A stretch of 64,000 nt of DNA from Dactylonectria macrodidyma. Its lineage: Eukaryota > Ascomycota > Sordariomycetes > Hypocreales > Nectriaceae. The stretch lies in contig JAGMUV010000020.1 of assembly GCA_020744425.1 (NCBI GenBank), positions 1,054,001 through 1,118,000 of the forward strand, in the 5' to 3' direction. The position numbers were made by a program, and so were the translations under genes. The stretch's first letter is position 1. Each line of letters opens with the position of its first letter. This document shows, piece by piece, positions 35,771 through 48,184 of this stretch. The notes under the pieces are model-generated. The model had not been told where the DNA came from. It made no database searches and worked only from the letters and a program-made list of their open reading frames with translations.

Positions 35771-37783
35771 AGGTGCATTTTTGACAATTTCAGCGTTTTG
35801 GCGTTTTGGGAATAGAAATATATGGGTTCGGGGCATCGACAAGGCAAACAAACGAGCAGCATTAAAATTATATAAGAATAGCGCATCGTACAAATTAGGA
35901 TTTAATAGTTATAGATATTAAAAGTTAAATTGTTCCCTCTAGCTTCAGAATAGACATGGACTGTAGAACACCCGCCGTTCCTGGGCCAACAAGTACAGTG
36001 TATCTCAAACTACTTGCCTTAAGCAGCACTATCGATGAAATGGTGTGATAATTTCGTAGTGTTTATACCAATGTACAATTTTTTTTCTGAAAGTCTACTA
36101 CGTAGTCGCCGGCTAAGTGTGAGTGCCCACTTAGTGCCTGTATTGTCTTGTCCTCCATATTATAACCGAGAACCAGCTTCCAGAAGTAGAAAATGAGTGT
36201 GTTAACAATAATTTTTCACCGTGACTTTACGTTGGCCATCCATACAAGAAATATGGAAATTATTTGGGATCTGGACGACCCAGAATATGTGTGTCGTGTC
36301 GCGGGGTTTCGGTAATTCGGATCCGGCACAGGAAAACACTCACTCTCGAATACACCCTGATATTAATCCTAAGTCATATCGTCATGTTTTAACCTAACTT
36401 TGTCATACCAATTTTATAACACTCGACTTGAAATACAATACCGATGGCTTTCGAGGCCGTTGACGATAGAGCTTGTCCCCCTGTCTTGCTCTTCCAACAC
36501 CTCCCTAGCATTGAATCTTCCCTGGCAGGAGACTGGCTTTGCTGTGCGCAAGAATCTATTCCAGGTGCAGCTATACACCGTTAAACTGCAACTTCAACAT
36601 ATAAAACCGAGTGATTATTTTGCATTTGGGATTTGTTAGCAAGATTGACTAAAAAAGCGGATTTTGGTCAATGATCAGGGAATTCAATGGTATGATTGGA
36701 TCAATGCGAGGCCAGATTGCGACCACACTGGCTAGAAAGCCAATTGTCTGTCTCCGATTGCGCGATTCAGAATGACCCCGTGACTGAACGTGAAGTCAAT
36801 TGGAAGTCGATGTACTTTGGGGTCTCACAGCTCGCTGTGTTATCAAACTCGCTCGGGCTTGAATTGACTGCGTATTTAGTCACTTGTTCAACACTTCACA
36901 ATTGCTAATCATGGCGCAAAAAGACCTTCAACTAGCTGTTTTTAAGTTCAACCCTTAGACTTTATAATGAATATAATATTAGAGACAACCCACCGCCATT
37001 GGTTTTATTTTTAAAAGAAATTCGTTAAAACAGGTCGAGTCCCCACCATGTGCACCGAGACGTCAACTGGTGTTATTCGCATTGTATAGATGAGTAATTA
37101 AAAATTGTAAAAAATAAGAATTGCTCTTCAATTCTTTTTATTTGGGATTTAATGCATGCCTAGGAAGAATGGGTACAAATAAGTTTGTCGGAATAAGCTC
37201 GATATTTAGGACACGAAAATAAGCAGGGCCGGCCGCGTAAGACTTCTTTATGGGTCCCGGACAAGGGATGATATTTAAGATGACATCGCGTTTGGACCAC
37301 CTGAATGGACGAGGATTAGACCCTGGTCTATTGCGGGAAATCATGGCGCATGCAAACGTCTGTGAGGGCGGGGTTACAAGAACATCTTCACATGCCTGCG
37401 TGGACGTTCCAATCTGTTTAATGGGACAACAAGCAGCGAACGGAGCTCGCGCGGCGCAGCCACAGCCAGCCCTGTGAGACATGGCTGAACCGATGAGTTG
37501 GTTATATTATGGGCCGCTGCAGAGGCGTTGTCCATGTGCAATAGTGGCCTGGTCTTTGGAAGCCACCTTTTCGCAGCGGAACTGCTGACGTGACGCCTCG
37601 GGTAAATCGTTTCAGGTGGGAACGATAGACGACCAACGTTGATCCTTGTGCCTTTTCTTTGGGATTCATCTCACAAGACCGACTTCCGCAAGCCGCGCTC
37701 GACCAATCTCACGCCACGTCACCACCACGAACGGTCATACGAACCCCAGTCTCCTTGGCGGCTGCGAGTCAACATGTGCGCAA
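35771..37783. other. Gene-free stretch
   Basis: Downstream of the MFS gene the sequence is AT-rich with only short, domain-free frames. No mobile element or RNA gene could be recognised. Confidence 0.5.
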
Positions 37784-37819
37784 TATAATCTTTGCTCAGT
37801 TTATAATCTTTGCTCAGTT
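37784..37819. repeat. Perfect 18-bp tandem duplication
   Basis: TATAATCTTTGCTCAGTT occurs twice, back to back, without mismatches. It looks like a recent local duplication in non-coding DNA. Confidence 0.85.
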
Positions 37820-38563
37820 GGTTCTTGATGAGCATGGTCAATGACATCCAGGCGTTGGGCAGGGAACTGGTTTTTGGGAACCACTAGGGCCGGATCCCAG
37901 CATTCTGGGAGCATTCTGGAGTGGGATCCTTGCGACGAGTCCGCACCTGGGATCGTGAAATGAGAAATGATGGAGGATGATGCTTGGGATTACCCTTGAA
38001 GTTACGCATAACGTTTAGGCATGAGAAAAACCGACATCTTGGCATTGCCATTGTATTTTGCCTCAATCGTCGATGCAAGTGTGGACAGATTTGGGATCTG
38101 TTACCAAACGAATGCCCACGAGTTGCTGCTTTCGTAATTGACCGAGTATTTTGCCGCCGATCAACAGACAAAAAGGACAAACTCTTCGGTAATATCATCG
38201 TGGGGGTGTCGGATCCGGAAATTCGAATCGGGTGAGCAAAATCCGGCTCGAAACCGTGCCACCATGTGGAGTCATGGATCCCAAAGGTGCCCAGCCTATG
38301 CAGACCAAGTGGGCTGCCACATCCGCGTCATGGCAGCAGACCGTTTTTTCTTGGCAAACAAAGGCCCGCGTTAAGATCAGTTCGAGAAGAACACACACTT
38401 GGTTTGGAAACGATTACCTCGCAGATATCCCGGAGTGACACGAGATGGCATGTCGTTGGGACCATAACCGAGGTTAAGAGACAAGCAAGCCTGACGTGCA
38501 TCCCACTCTAGTCTACACCCACCTAAGAAACAGCGGCTCTTCGCTTATGGGGCAGTTCGTGTC

Positions 38564-38595
38564 GATCACGGTTAGATCACGGTTAGATCACGGTT
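38564..38595. repeat. Three tandem copies of GATCACGGTTA
   Basis: An 11-bp unit is repeated almost three times (the last copy lacks its final A). It lies about 550 bp before the siderophore transporter start. Confidence 0.85.
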
Positions 38596-38880
38596 TAACC
38601 CACGCGGCCAAGCCCTCATTCCAGCGAACTGGTCGCAGAGTCAGCCCACAGCGCCTGATGTGGATTCGTATCGGAGCTCCGCGTGTTGTCCAAGTGATGC
38701 GACAGGGTTCTTGGCGGCCATGCAGAGAGAGAGAAAAGCCCGCGCTGGAGACTATGCGAGCGGGATTGCCATGCAGTCGGCACGCGCTTGAGCAAGGGTT
38801 TGACCTAAACAAGGATTGAGAGAGTGTGGGAGTGGGTGAGCATGATCCACGGCTCGCCAGTCGACGAACCAGCTTTTGCG

Positions 38881-38890
38881 GATCTGATAA
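38881..38890 (+). promoter_or_regulatory. SreA/Sre1-type GATA site (GATCTGATAA)
   Basis: This is an exact match to the extended GATA element (G/A)ATC(T/A)GATAA described for fungal iron repressors of the SreA/Sre1/Urbs1 family. It lies 240 bp before the ATG of the siderophore transporter. A near-match (TTCTGATAA on the minus strand) sits at 39110-39118, just before the start codon. Iron repression of the gene is the inference. Confidence 0.6.
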
Positions 38891-39129
38891 GATTAGATGG
38901 GACAATACCCACGTTGGCAGCGCCTGGGCGAGAAGGAATTTTCACTCAAGGTGGTATGACGGCCGTACCCGATCTCGGACTGTGACATCGCGTCGTGGGG
39001 TGTGCGGAATCATTCCCGTGCCCTCCATGCTGGGAAGAGGATATAAACGTCGGCGTCTGGCTAAGTTGATGAGCTTGAATATCTGTGGCAAGTTGAAAAC
39101 ACAACAGCGATTATCAGAAGCACCCAAAA

Positions 39130-41218
39130 ATGGCAGCTGTAAATCCTAGCAGCATTCCAGAGGATTCAAATCCTCGCACCTCGGGCGACCCCGAGAAGGC
39201 CAGGGATCACCACCACATCCTCGAAAATACTGAGGTTCTGCGACAGTCCTGGTCCCGAAAGGATCTCATCATCGCCTTTACTGGGTACAGCCAATAATGC
39301 ATAGGACTACCTTCTGAATGCATGCCACTGACAACCCGTTTATAGTCTTTTCGCTACGACCTTCATTGTTTCTTTCCTGAAATATTCGACAAAGACTTAC
39401 GATGCATACGCTACTAGTGCATTTGCCAAACACTCGGCCTTGACGACGGCTAATGTCGTGGGAACCATCATCGGACTTGTTACGTACCCAATCATGGCCA
39501 AATTCTCCAACGTGCGTCTTATACGGAACATTTGTATCTGCGCTAGGAGACTAATATGCTGACGTTACTTCTAGGTGTTCGGACGAGCTGAAGGTCTCAC
39601 TGCATCTATCCTTTGCTTGGTCATTTCCCAGACCATGTACGCCGCTTGCCAGAACATTGGCACCTACATTGTGTGTAATTTCGAGCCCGACTGCCTTTTA
39701 ACTCGTGTTGACGATCATTTCACTAGGCTGGAGGAATCTTCGAGTCTATTGGTGATACCGGATATGTCATTATGCAGCAGGTTTTCATCGCCGACACCAC
39801 CAGTCTGCTCAACAGAGGCCTTTGGTCCTCTCTCCCCGAGTCTGTCGCCGCCATCCCAACTCTCTATCTCGGCACGATCGTTTCCGACAGCGTCCTCAAG
39901 CACTCGACCTGGCGATGGGGCTACGGCATGTGGGCTCTCATCATCCCATTTTGCTCTGCGCCACTGATCACGACGCTGTATATTCTCCAAAGGCGAGCGA
40001 GGAAGAACGGCTTCAAGCGAGAGAAGTCTTGGGCCGCTGGCGACAAGTCGGAGAGCCTCGGAAAGCGCATTGCCCACCTTTTGTGGATCGACCTTGACAT
40101 CTTGGGTGCTGCTCTTCTCACCGTCGGCCTTGGACTAGCTCTGATCCCTTTGTCACTAACGGGCTCAAAGAACAGCGACCGCTGGGATAAAGGGGAATAC
40201 ATTGCCATGCTCGTCATTGGTATCGTGGTTGTAGCTGTTTTCTTCGTCTGGGACGCCAAGTACGCCAAGGTTCCTTTCATGCCCTTCCGCATGATTAAGG
40301 AACGCACCGTCATTGCCGCCTGCATCTTGTCCCTGCTCGACTTCTTCCACTATTCCTGCTTCACCATCTTCTTCCCCAGCTACTTGCAAGTCGCCGGTGG
40401 ATTTGCCCCGGGTCATTCCACCAGAATTGAGTAAGCCAACGGCCCTCCCCTAAATTTACTAGCTGCTGACAGGAGAATTACAGCAACGCCCTACGTGTGG
40501 CTTTCCAAATTGGCTCTGTTGTTGTTGGTCTCCTGATGAAGTACACAAAGCGCTCTCAAATTTTTGTCTTCACTGGCGTGCCTCTCGTGGTCCTTGGTCA
40601 GGGCTTGCAGATTTACTTTGTCAACATGAATGGCGACAGCGCAAATGAGGCTTCGTTCGTCACAGCAAAGAGTCTGGTTGGTGTTGGCCGTGCATTTTAC
40701 CAAACCGCTGCCCAGGTCACCATCCAGGGTCTCGTTGCGAAGGAAGACGTCCCAGTAGTAACTGGCGTGTACTTTGCGGCCATGAGTCTCGGTGGAGCTA
40801 TCGGGACTAGGTCAGTATTCTCGAATTTGACATGTGTGAGCAGTTGCTAACAATTGGTAGCGTGAGCGGTGCCATCTGGAACAACCTTCTTCCTAAGAAG
40901 CTCAACAAGTACCTCCCCGAGAACGCAAAGGACAAAGCTATGGCTATCTATAAGTCAATCGTCATTGCCCAAAAGTTTGAAAAGGGCACCCCCGTTCGTG
41001 CTGCAATCGACAAGTCATATCGCGAGACACAGCAACTGCTTGCCATTGCGGCTACGGTGGCCCTTGTTCCTATGCTTGTTGTTATGCTCGCAATAAAAAC
41101 CATTGACCTCACAAAAGACGAAAATGAGAATTCTGACGAAAAGTCAACTGATGGTGATGAGCCGCAAGTTGACACCAAGGGTGAAGTGAAAGAGCAGACC
41201 AAGGCCGAAAATGAATAG
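39130..41218 (+). CDS. Siderophore-iron transporter, SIT/ARN subfamily of MFS
   Basis: Six exons (39130-39284, 39346-39511, 39575-39670, 39727-40430, 40484-40810, 40861-41218) give 601 aa, the usual size. Conserved SIT features are [19 protein letters not shown] in the first loop, [16 protein letters not shown] (motif A), [16 protein letters not shown], the run of helices through [13 protein letters not shown], a large central loop, and a charged acidic C-terminus ([15 protein letters not shown]). These proteins import ferric siderophore complexes across the plasma membrane. An exact SreA-type GATA site at 38881 supports iron control. An alpha/beta-hydrolase follows 403 bp downstream on the same strand and might act on siderophores. 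The ligand cannot be read from sequence. Confidence 0.92.
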
Positions 41219-41621
41219 CATCGGAGACGCACAGCTTGCTTATCCTGCCTATTCACACAAACATCACGCTTGAAGCGTTGAATAATTACCATTCTTAGTT
41301 TATGTTTTATTTCTCATAAATAATATTTCCACCAAAACTGTATACAAATACGCTCGCGTTCAGGAAATGCTCATAGCAACTTGATCTCTGGGGCCGGCAT
41401 GGCGGGGTTTTGCTTCGGTGGAATAGTCGCCGAGACGCGCCTTCATATGTGGAGTCATGGACCCGCCGAGTCTCTCCATGATGGCGAGAGGAGACGACGG
41501 GCGAGTCAGCTGATGCTCTGAGGGGTGATTGAGCTATTTCTATCTTCTCCGCATTCTTACAACTCCCCGTATTCTAGCAAACGTGTGACCAAAGACAAGG
41601 ATAACTCTTGACATTATCACA
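41219..41621. other. Spacer between siderophore transporter and hydrolase
   Basis: It contains the 3' end of one gene and the promoter of the next. No GATA site as strong as that at 38881 was noticed. Confidence 0.45.
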
Positions 41622-42852
41622 ATGATGCAATCGGATCTCATTATCAACCAGGTTCATTTCGACCCAAGCCAAATCACAGAAAGCACGAAGCAGGTCTGCG
41701 ATGGAATTCGCAAAGTTGACGAAGAGGAAAAGGACATCTTCGTTAGTGATACCATCAGCACTCAATAATTTCATCATCATAACACTCGATTCTACCCACA
41801 GGGCGATGCGGTAAAGATGCGGGCAAGTAGGCCGACAGCAGGTGAACAAGGCGGCGAATATGTCCACATCGAGTCCAGGGAGCCTGGTCGCACGATTCCC
41901 TGCCGGGTTATCAGGCCGACCGCAGAAGATACTAACCCGGGCATCTTCCTGCACTTCCACGGGGGAGGTCTTGCTGTGGGGACACATGACAGGTTCGAGC
42001 CGCCTCTGTGGTTCTATAATACCTCAGTACTCATTGACTCCTTAGAAACGATGCTCTTCTCCAGAGATTTGCCGACGCCTCGGGCTGCGTGGCACTGTCT
42101 GTTGGTTACCTCCTGGCACCTGAACATCCGTTCCCGGCTCCCGTTCAAGACTGTTTCGACGTGGCAGATCACCTATTAAAGAACGGCCAAGAAGAGTTCG
42201 GTGGGCCACTGCAGTTTATTGGAGGCGAGGTAAGCTCAGATGTACCGGGAATTTGGGCGCTCATCATACTAACGTCGTGTTTACTTTGGAACAGTCTGCT
42301 GGAGCATACTTGACAATGCAGACCTTCCTACATATAGCTGGTACCACCTCGGATTCTAGTTCCATTCTTGGACTTGTCCTGACTTATGGTTTGTATTCCT
42401 GGTCCTTTTTGCCCTCGAACTACACGATGCGGGATACCGTCTGTATCGACACCGCCAAGACAAACATATTTCGCGATCTTTGTTTCAACATGGAACCAGC
42501 CCAAATCCCACTGGTGTGCGGTTCATTTGAGCGGGAGTTTGGAACCCTTGCTACCCACGAATCGCCATATGACCACGACCTGAAGCATCCGGCGGCATCC
42601 CCGCTGTACCGAAGACTGGATGACATTGGTGTCCGTCTGCCACATGCCCTATTTCTCTGCGGAACGGCCGACCCAACGCTCGACAACACGGTACTTATGT
42701 CAGCTCGCTGGCAGATGGCCGGAGGTCTTGCTACAACCAAGTTCATTGCCGGCGCTCCTCATCCCTTTGTTGAGCTTCCTATTGAGACTGGCGATTGCTG
42801 CGTTAGGGCCGCCGAGATTATACAGCAATTCATTCGAGAGAGGAAGTCTTAA
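41622..42852 (+). CDS. Alpha/beta-hydrolase, HSL-type esterase
   Basis: Four exons (41622-41741, 41802-41992, 42067-42229, 42295-42852) give 343 aa. The oxyanion-hole motif HFHGGGL is near residue 93, the nucleophile motif GESAGA near 158 (Ser encoded right after an intron), the acid in CGTADPTLDNT and the catalytic His in GAPHPF near 315. Together these form the full Ser-Asp-His set of the hormone-sensitive-lipase family. LLAPEHPFPAPVQD is the usual family segment. No signal peptide is seen, so it is probably cytosolic. The second intron needs the acceptor CCAGAG at 42066 rather than the AG two bases upstream. Position after a siderophore transporter makes siderophore or other ester cleavage possible; substrate unknown. 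Confidence 0.88.
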
Positions 42853-43178
42853 GTAGTCAAAGTATAAAGATATTCGGCGCCTTCTTCTTGAGATTCCTTA
42901 CGCGGCCTCCTTCAATCTGTGATCCATGTTAGAGAAGGGCTATTGAGACAGCTGTCTCCTTACGAGTTTCTGGCGCAAAGGTAAAAAAAAATAACAACAC
43001 ATGTCTCCACTAGAGTAGTTCTCGCATCTTGCGGGAGAAGGGGTCGACAACCTAAAGGGAGCGTAAAGGAAATGGAGGTATTTTATAGAGCATGAAAATT
43101 GAGGTAAAATCATCTTTAAACTACATATACACTACTTGTAAAGTGTACATGTGTTCAAGACAGACTATGGAGTGCACC
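42853..43178. other. Convergent 3' spacer
   Basis: This lies between the hydrolase and the secreted-protein gene, tail to tail. Nothing else was seen. Confidence 0.5.
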
Positions 43179-44377
43179 CTATGCCTTCTCCAGCGAAATC
43201 CCATCTATAGCCACAACAGGCGGACTGTTCGTGATATACCTGATTGCTACGTTGTTAAACCCAGCCGCTTCCTCGGTAATAACGACACTCCTAGTGAAGT
43301 AAACTACAAACTTCTTATCCATCACCTTTTTGACTCCGACGTTCAAGGTGAGTGTTGTGTTAGTTCCGGTAGTAGGATTCAAAATTTCAAACACCGCAGC
43401 CGCACCCCACCCCGCGGTGGACTGAGGGAAAAGCAGCAAATTAGAATAGATGGTAAGCACATACTGCCCTGCTTCGAGGTAGATGGGCTGAACTTGGCGT
43501 AATGAACCGAGGCTGTCGCCTGAGCTAGTCACTACGAACGACCAGCTTCCAGAACTGGGCGCTGCATTCCAGCTTGACATTGCTCCTTGCCAACTCTCAG
43601 GCTCAAGCTTCCAGCCGTCGGCGTTCCCAGTCTCAAAGTTACCGTTGACGATGCGGTTGACCGTAGATGGAGGACCAACTGTAGCTGTGTGGACACCCCC
43701 AGTTGTAGCTGTCAAGATAGTCTCCCAGCTTGTCACTACCGGGGTAGCAGTAATGGTTGAAACTTCTGTCTGCGATGAGGTGGTCAGCAGTGCCTGACAT
43801 TAGATACTGGTCGATCGAAAGGAATCTTACTTGTGTGACAGTCTCTGTGCTCAAAGTTGCCGTCACGCTAATAGTGGATGCTGGCACATCGATGCAGGAG
43901 CAGGCCGAAGTGATTCGACTAGCAGGGTAGGTTACACCATTGGTCATGCATTTTGGTGGGCTAGCAGTGGCATCTCGCTTGGCCACAGTGCCAGCAGCAA
44001 GCGTCAACGTGGTAGTCGAGGTCGGGATTGTTTGCGTGAATATGGTGGTTGTTGAAGTCACGATGCTGGTGCTCCCATCTACAGTGATCTCGGCGTGAGC
44101 GATTTCAGTTCTGTCACCCAGTTAGTGAGATGATCGGATACGTAAGAGATGTGGGTTCTGACGTGGTTGCAGTCGTCGTGGCGACCGTCGTTGCGAACGG
44201 TGACAGACCCGAGCAAAAATCACTTGCTTGAACAGAATATCTTGTATCGATAAAGCATCGAAACAGGTTGTCGCGGTTGCAAGTCCCAGCGCGTTCATAG
44301 AGTTGGCGAGGCGACAACACCGCTGCATTAACACCCGCAACTATGAGAGCTCCGCTGAGCAGTAGATTGCCAATCAT
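43179..44377 (-). CDS. Secreted modular protein: Ser/Thr-rich stalk plus C-terminal beta-sandwich (CBM4/9-like)
   Basis: Three exons (44377-44163, 44110-43831, 43769-43179) give 361 aa. The signal peptide is MIGNLLLSGALIVAGVNAA. A cysteine-containing segment follows (CNRDNLFRCFIDTRY and CSGLSP, about residues 32-58), then a long Thr/Ser-rich stalk likely to be O-glycosylated, interrupted by a short Cys motif (CMTNGVTYPASRITSACSC). The C-terminal 150 residues start NRIVNGNFETGNADGWKLEP and end VVAIDGISLEK, the opening and closing pattern of a jelly-roll domain like the CBM4/9 superfamily. It is probably a cell-wall-associated or secreted adhesin/carbohydrate-binding protein. No catalytic domain is present. 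Family naming is by pattern only. Confidence 0.82.
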
Positions 44378-46425
44378 GATGAACTCAGTGTAATATATGA
44401 AAGAATTCCAAAAGATGAGTGACTACAAGAATACCATATGGGAAGGAGCTGAGGGTATAAATGCGTAAAAAGAAGAGTGGCCCTCATGTGTGTTCTGCAT
44501 CCATAATTCCAGTACATGGTGGGTCAGTCGCGATAAATTGGGGGAGTCTAACCTTTATGGTAGAGCTGCTTCAATAGTCTCATAATAGCCTCCTCGCATA
44601 TTTCAGCCCGCCACATAGCTCCCAACTCACCGCAAAGTGGTGAATATTGCCGTTACAAAAGGTGGATGCGGGAGAAATCACGCACAGCTAGCAAACTCGT
44701 ATCCAGTCAAACCCGATTTCCATTGACATCTCACTCTTGGCATTTGGCAATAGTGTGGCTAGCGCTGCTGGTAGAGTGGAGTTCGAGAGCCAGAACTGGA
44801 TACTCGGATTGTGGATCACGGGAGAGGTTAAGTAGTCCAGAGAGGGCTCAGCTGAAGCAACGTGGACATCAACGAAGTCGCGCCACCATACAATCCCCAG
44901 TCTTTTTTTGTGGCATCAACTGTGCCCGCGTTGTAAGTTGATGGCCATGCCGACACCGTGAAAGTATAGTAATGGCCTAATATTAAGATCGCTAGTATCG
45001 AAATGGAATAGGGTGTTGTTTGGACAGATTGTTCGGAGGGAAAATGAGAGAAAATTGAGAGTCAAGACTCTGGAGACGATGAATGGTTGATCGGAAGTTG
45101 CCATGTAGAAGAAAGAAAAGAAAAGACAAAATAAAACAGGGGGTATAAAAGAGGGTTCCCATATATTTCATCACATGCTGCCTGTGAATGGATGGAAGTG
45201 AGCTGGGCCAAGACATCTCTACTCTTTCCGTTTGAGCCCTCTCCTGCCTTAACCTGTAAACACATATGGAGGAACATTTCTTCGATTGTGACATGTTTCT
45301 CGGCACTGAGTAATCTAGCTTCCCTTATCATTTTCTTGGAATTTTTGAGTCAGAGATGATCCTGTCCGGAATTCACAACATCCTCATCCATTCAGTTATT
45401 CACAAGAGCGAGGAAATCACCAACTCGTGCTGTGCATAATTCACTAATTGTGATTCTGTGAGGTACGAAAGTTGTATGACATATCCCAGATATACTTGAT
45501 TGCAGATAGGCAATATAAATGTTTATAGTTTGCGTACTTTGCAAAGTAAGTACCAGATGTAAGTCGTCATGGATCGGCTAGACACTCCTTCACAGCGCCT
45601 TGGCTTTTGGCACGTTGTGACGAGTTATGATCTGGGATCTGCGCCGTGGGAACGACGCAGGGCGAAGATAACAAAATTCCTTGTTTAGTCTAGTATTAAG
45701 CTCACTCAAGTTATATAACATTTCAACGAGGCATATGGGACCGTACTTGGTGGTCTGACCTTATCCGGCACCTCCCCTACCGGTGAAAGGGAACTGGGCA
45801 ACAGTCGCGACATGAGTGGGAAATGTCTACATCAAGCTGCTGATGACTCCCTTACCCCTTCTTTCATTTTAGCCACAAGGTCATTTTCCATTCTGTCTGC
45901 TCACTCCATGAAACCCCCTTGCAATTGCTCGCCATTGATCTGGTGTGACGGAAGCCAAGTTCCTGCGATGTGGCACCCGGTCTTTGTGTTGTCCGGTCTG
46001 ATAAAACTCGTCTCTTAGTATCCGTACCTAGGTAGCACAGTACATATCTTTGCCTATCTGACAAAATTCTACCTGAGTGCGAAGTTGCGAAGTTGCCCTC
46101 GAGGGCCCAAGATATTGCCCATCTATTCACTCTATCATCCTATCTCGCTCTACAAGCATGACTCATAAACAACCCACAGGACAGGGTAAGTAAAGAGATA
46201 ATGAGCTTATTCGGACGTAATGCGCACCTAGGATAAATCTAAGGGAAGAAAATCGATGTCTTGCCCTTTGACAGACTTGACGGTCTCTTATACAATTCAC
46301 CTAGCCACAGCCTGACTGGCCAAATTTCTACGCAGGCTGGATAGCTAAGAGGCCATCAACACACCAAGGGATCAATAGCTCCAGCACAACAAGGTAAGTA
46401 TTCTTCGAGAAAGGTTCTGTCTTAT
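44378..46425. other. Gene-free stretch
   Basis: Two kilobases with the promoter of the secreted-protein gene at the left edge. Only short frames were seen and no exon chain was supported. Confidence 0.5.
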
Positions 46426-47083
46426 TCAACCCAGCAGCTTCATCAATCCAAGGCCAACCAGGGCTGCAGCTCCCATCATGTACTTGGACGTCATCTGTCC
46501 CTCGCCGGCATACCTCCCACCCTCAAAACGGAAGCTCTGCTGCGACTCGCTTGCGCCCGGTGCATTGGCTCGGCACCATTTGTAGAGGAAAACGACGTCG
46601 GAACCGACAGCTGTAGAGGGGGTCTCACGGTTGGTCTCGCGCTTCCCTCTGCCTTCACAGTCGGGTATATGGGCCAAGCCGGCGGGCGCACTGCAATGAC
46701 GATGACACTTGGGACCACCATTCCTGCAGCTCAGGAATACTTACAAGTTGACGTGCAGTTGAGTTTCCACACCCCATCATCGGCCTTGATAGTCACCGTA
46801 CCGTGAGGGATCCCGAAGACGTACGACGTCGTTGTGGAGTTAAGGTCGGCGTTGGACTAGTCAGAGAAGTCAAACCACACTATGTCGGCAAGGCCAGTAC
46901 TTGGTTGTCACTTGTGAATGCGCAAAATCCGATGGGATAGGGTAAGGCTCAACCCACCATAATCAAATTTTAAAACCCAGTTGACGAGATTGCGATTCGT
47001 ATCCCAGACGTTGAGGCGCTCGCCGATCTTATAGCCCAACTAGAACACCTTGTAGCCGAGAGAGACAGTCTCGAGGACGGGCA
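46426..47083 (-). pseudogene. Disabled gene for a cysteine-containing surface-type protein
   Basis: On the minus strand, protein-like sequence runs from an ATG at 47083 (MPVLETVSLGYKVF) through IGERLNVWDTNRNLVNW, then after a likely intron WFDFSD, SNADLNSTTTSYVFGIPHG, a Cys-bearing part, and a final open exon ending with a hydrophobic tail (YMMGAAALVGLGLMKLLG) like a GPI-attachment signal. Two in-frame TAG codons interrupt it (about 47041 and 46859). The frame between the middle and last exon does not close with normal splicing. Both stops could come from CAG by C-to-T change, as RIP would cause. I do not recognise the family. Confidence 0.5.
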
Positions 47084-48184
47084 TGTTTGGACGATTTTGA
47101 GTTGTTAGCCTTAACCATCAAACAGCTGAGGGATACTGAACAGTGGGTTTAAGCCACATACAAAGATAATAGAAACCATCCAGCACGACGAGAAGCAGCG
47201 GAACAAAACACAAATATATACGTCTCAATATCAGATGGCAGTCAGCTGAAGGTGTGGGAGGCAAACCGAGCAGAACGTTCTATCGAACGCCACGGCACAG
47301 GTAATACGTATAATACTCAAAACGGGCCAATTAAATAAATGGCTTGGTATAGGAGTGGTGGATGGCTCGAAGTGCCGAGCCGCTGGGCTGGACAGCCAGG
47401 AGAAACGAGGCTGCAGTCTGGGCCCTTCAAGCTGGTCAGCTGCCGCCTGCGTCAAGCTGGTTCGTGCTAGTGTGGCCAATCACCACACACACAACGATCG
47501 AGATACGACGTTAGAGACCCGACTCAAAATCAACGTACCGCCCTTTATGCATATATTTGTACCTCAGCCTCAACGCCTCATCATGCAACCCGAACATCCC
47601 TGCCTGACTTGGTGGGAGAAGGCGTTTGCTGGCCAGACCGGAACTATTGCGAGGGGTTAGATTTCCAACCACGGAGCCGCATGCCCTTGTGAAATTCGGA
47701 GATGCATACTGGTTTCTGGCATTAGCTTGCAAGGAGAACCATATCCCGTACAAAAAAAATCAACCCTTCACCGAGGGCACGATTCCAATCCTTAGTTTTC
47801 GCCAAGCAGGCCTGCTCGTAGGAGTCCATAAAAGCATAAATGTCTCTGTTATGCCAACAAAGTGCTTAATCATAAATATTTGTTTTCTTTGCCTTTCTTT
47901 TCTGTCTTAGGGAGAGGGGCGGTGGGGGCCTCCTGTGGCGACGTTGTCTCTCCCACTCTTAGACAACAATAGGCCGTGCAGGAGGTACAAGCCTCCCCGC
48001 CTAGAGCAAAGGCTGGAGTCTGGCATAGAGGATGCATCTTCCCAACACTGCTCAGGAGGCTTCAAGGTTTGGATGTTAGTTACTGACTAGTACCTAATGC
48101 AGTGGGATAATGGCAGTGCTAACAAAGTAAGCCAACGAGCCCAAATCACCCGAGACAAAATATGTCCATAGTCCGTGTCTCAAC
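47084..48184. other. Gene-free stretch
   Basis: There are short frames only. A minus-strand piece at 48094-48184 may be downstream sequence of the small gene next to it. Confidence 0.45.
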
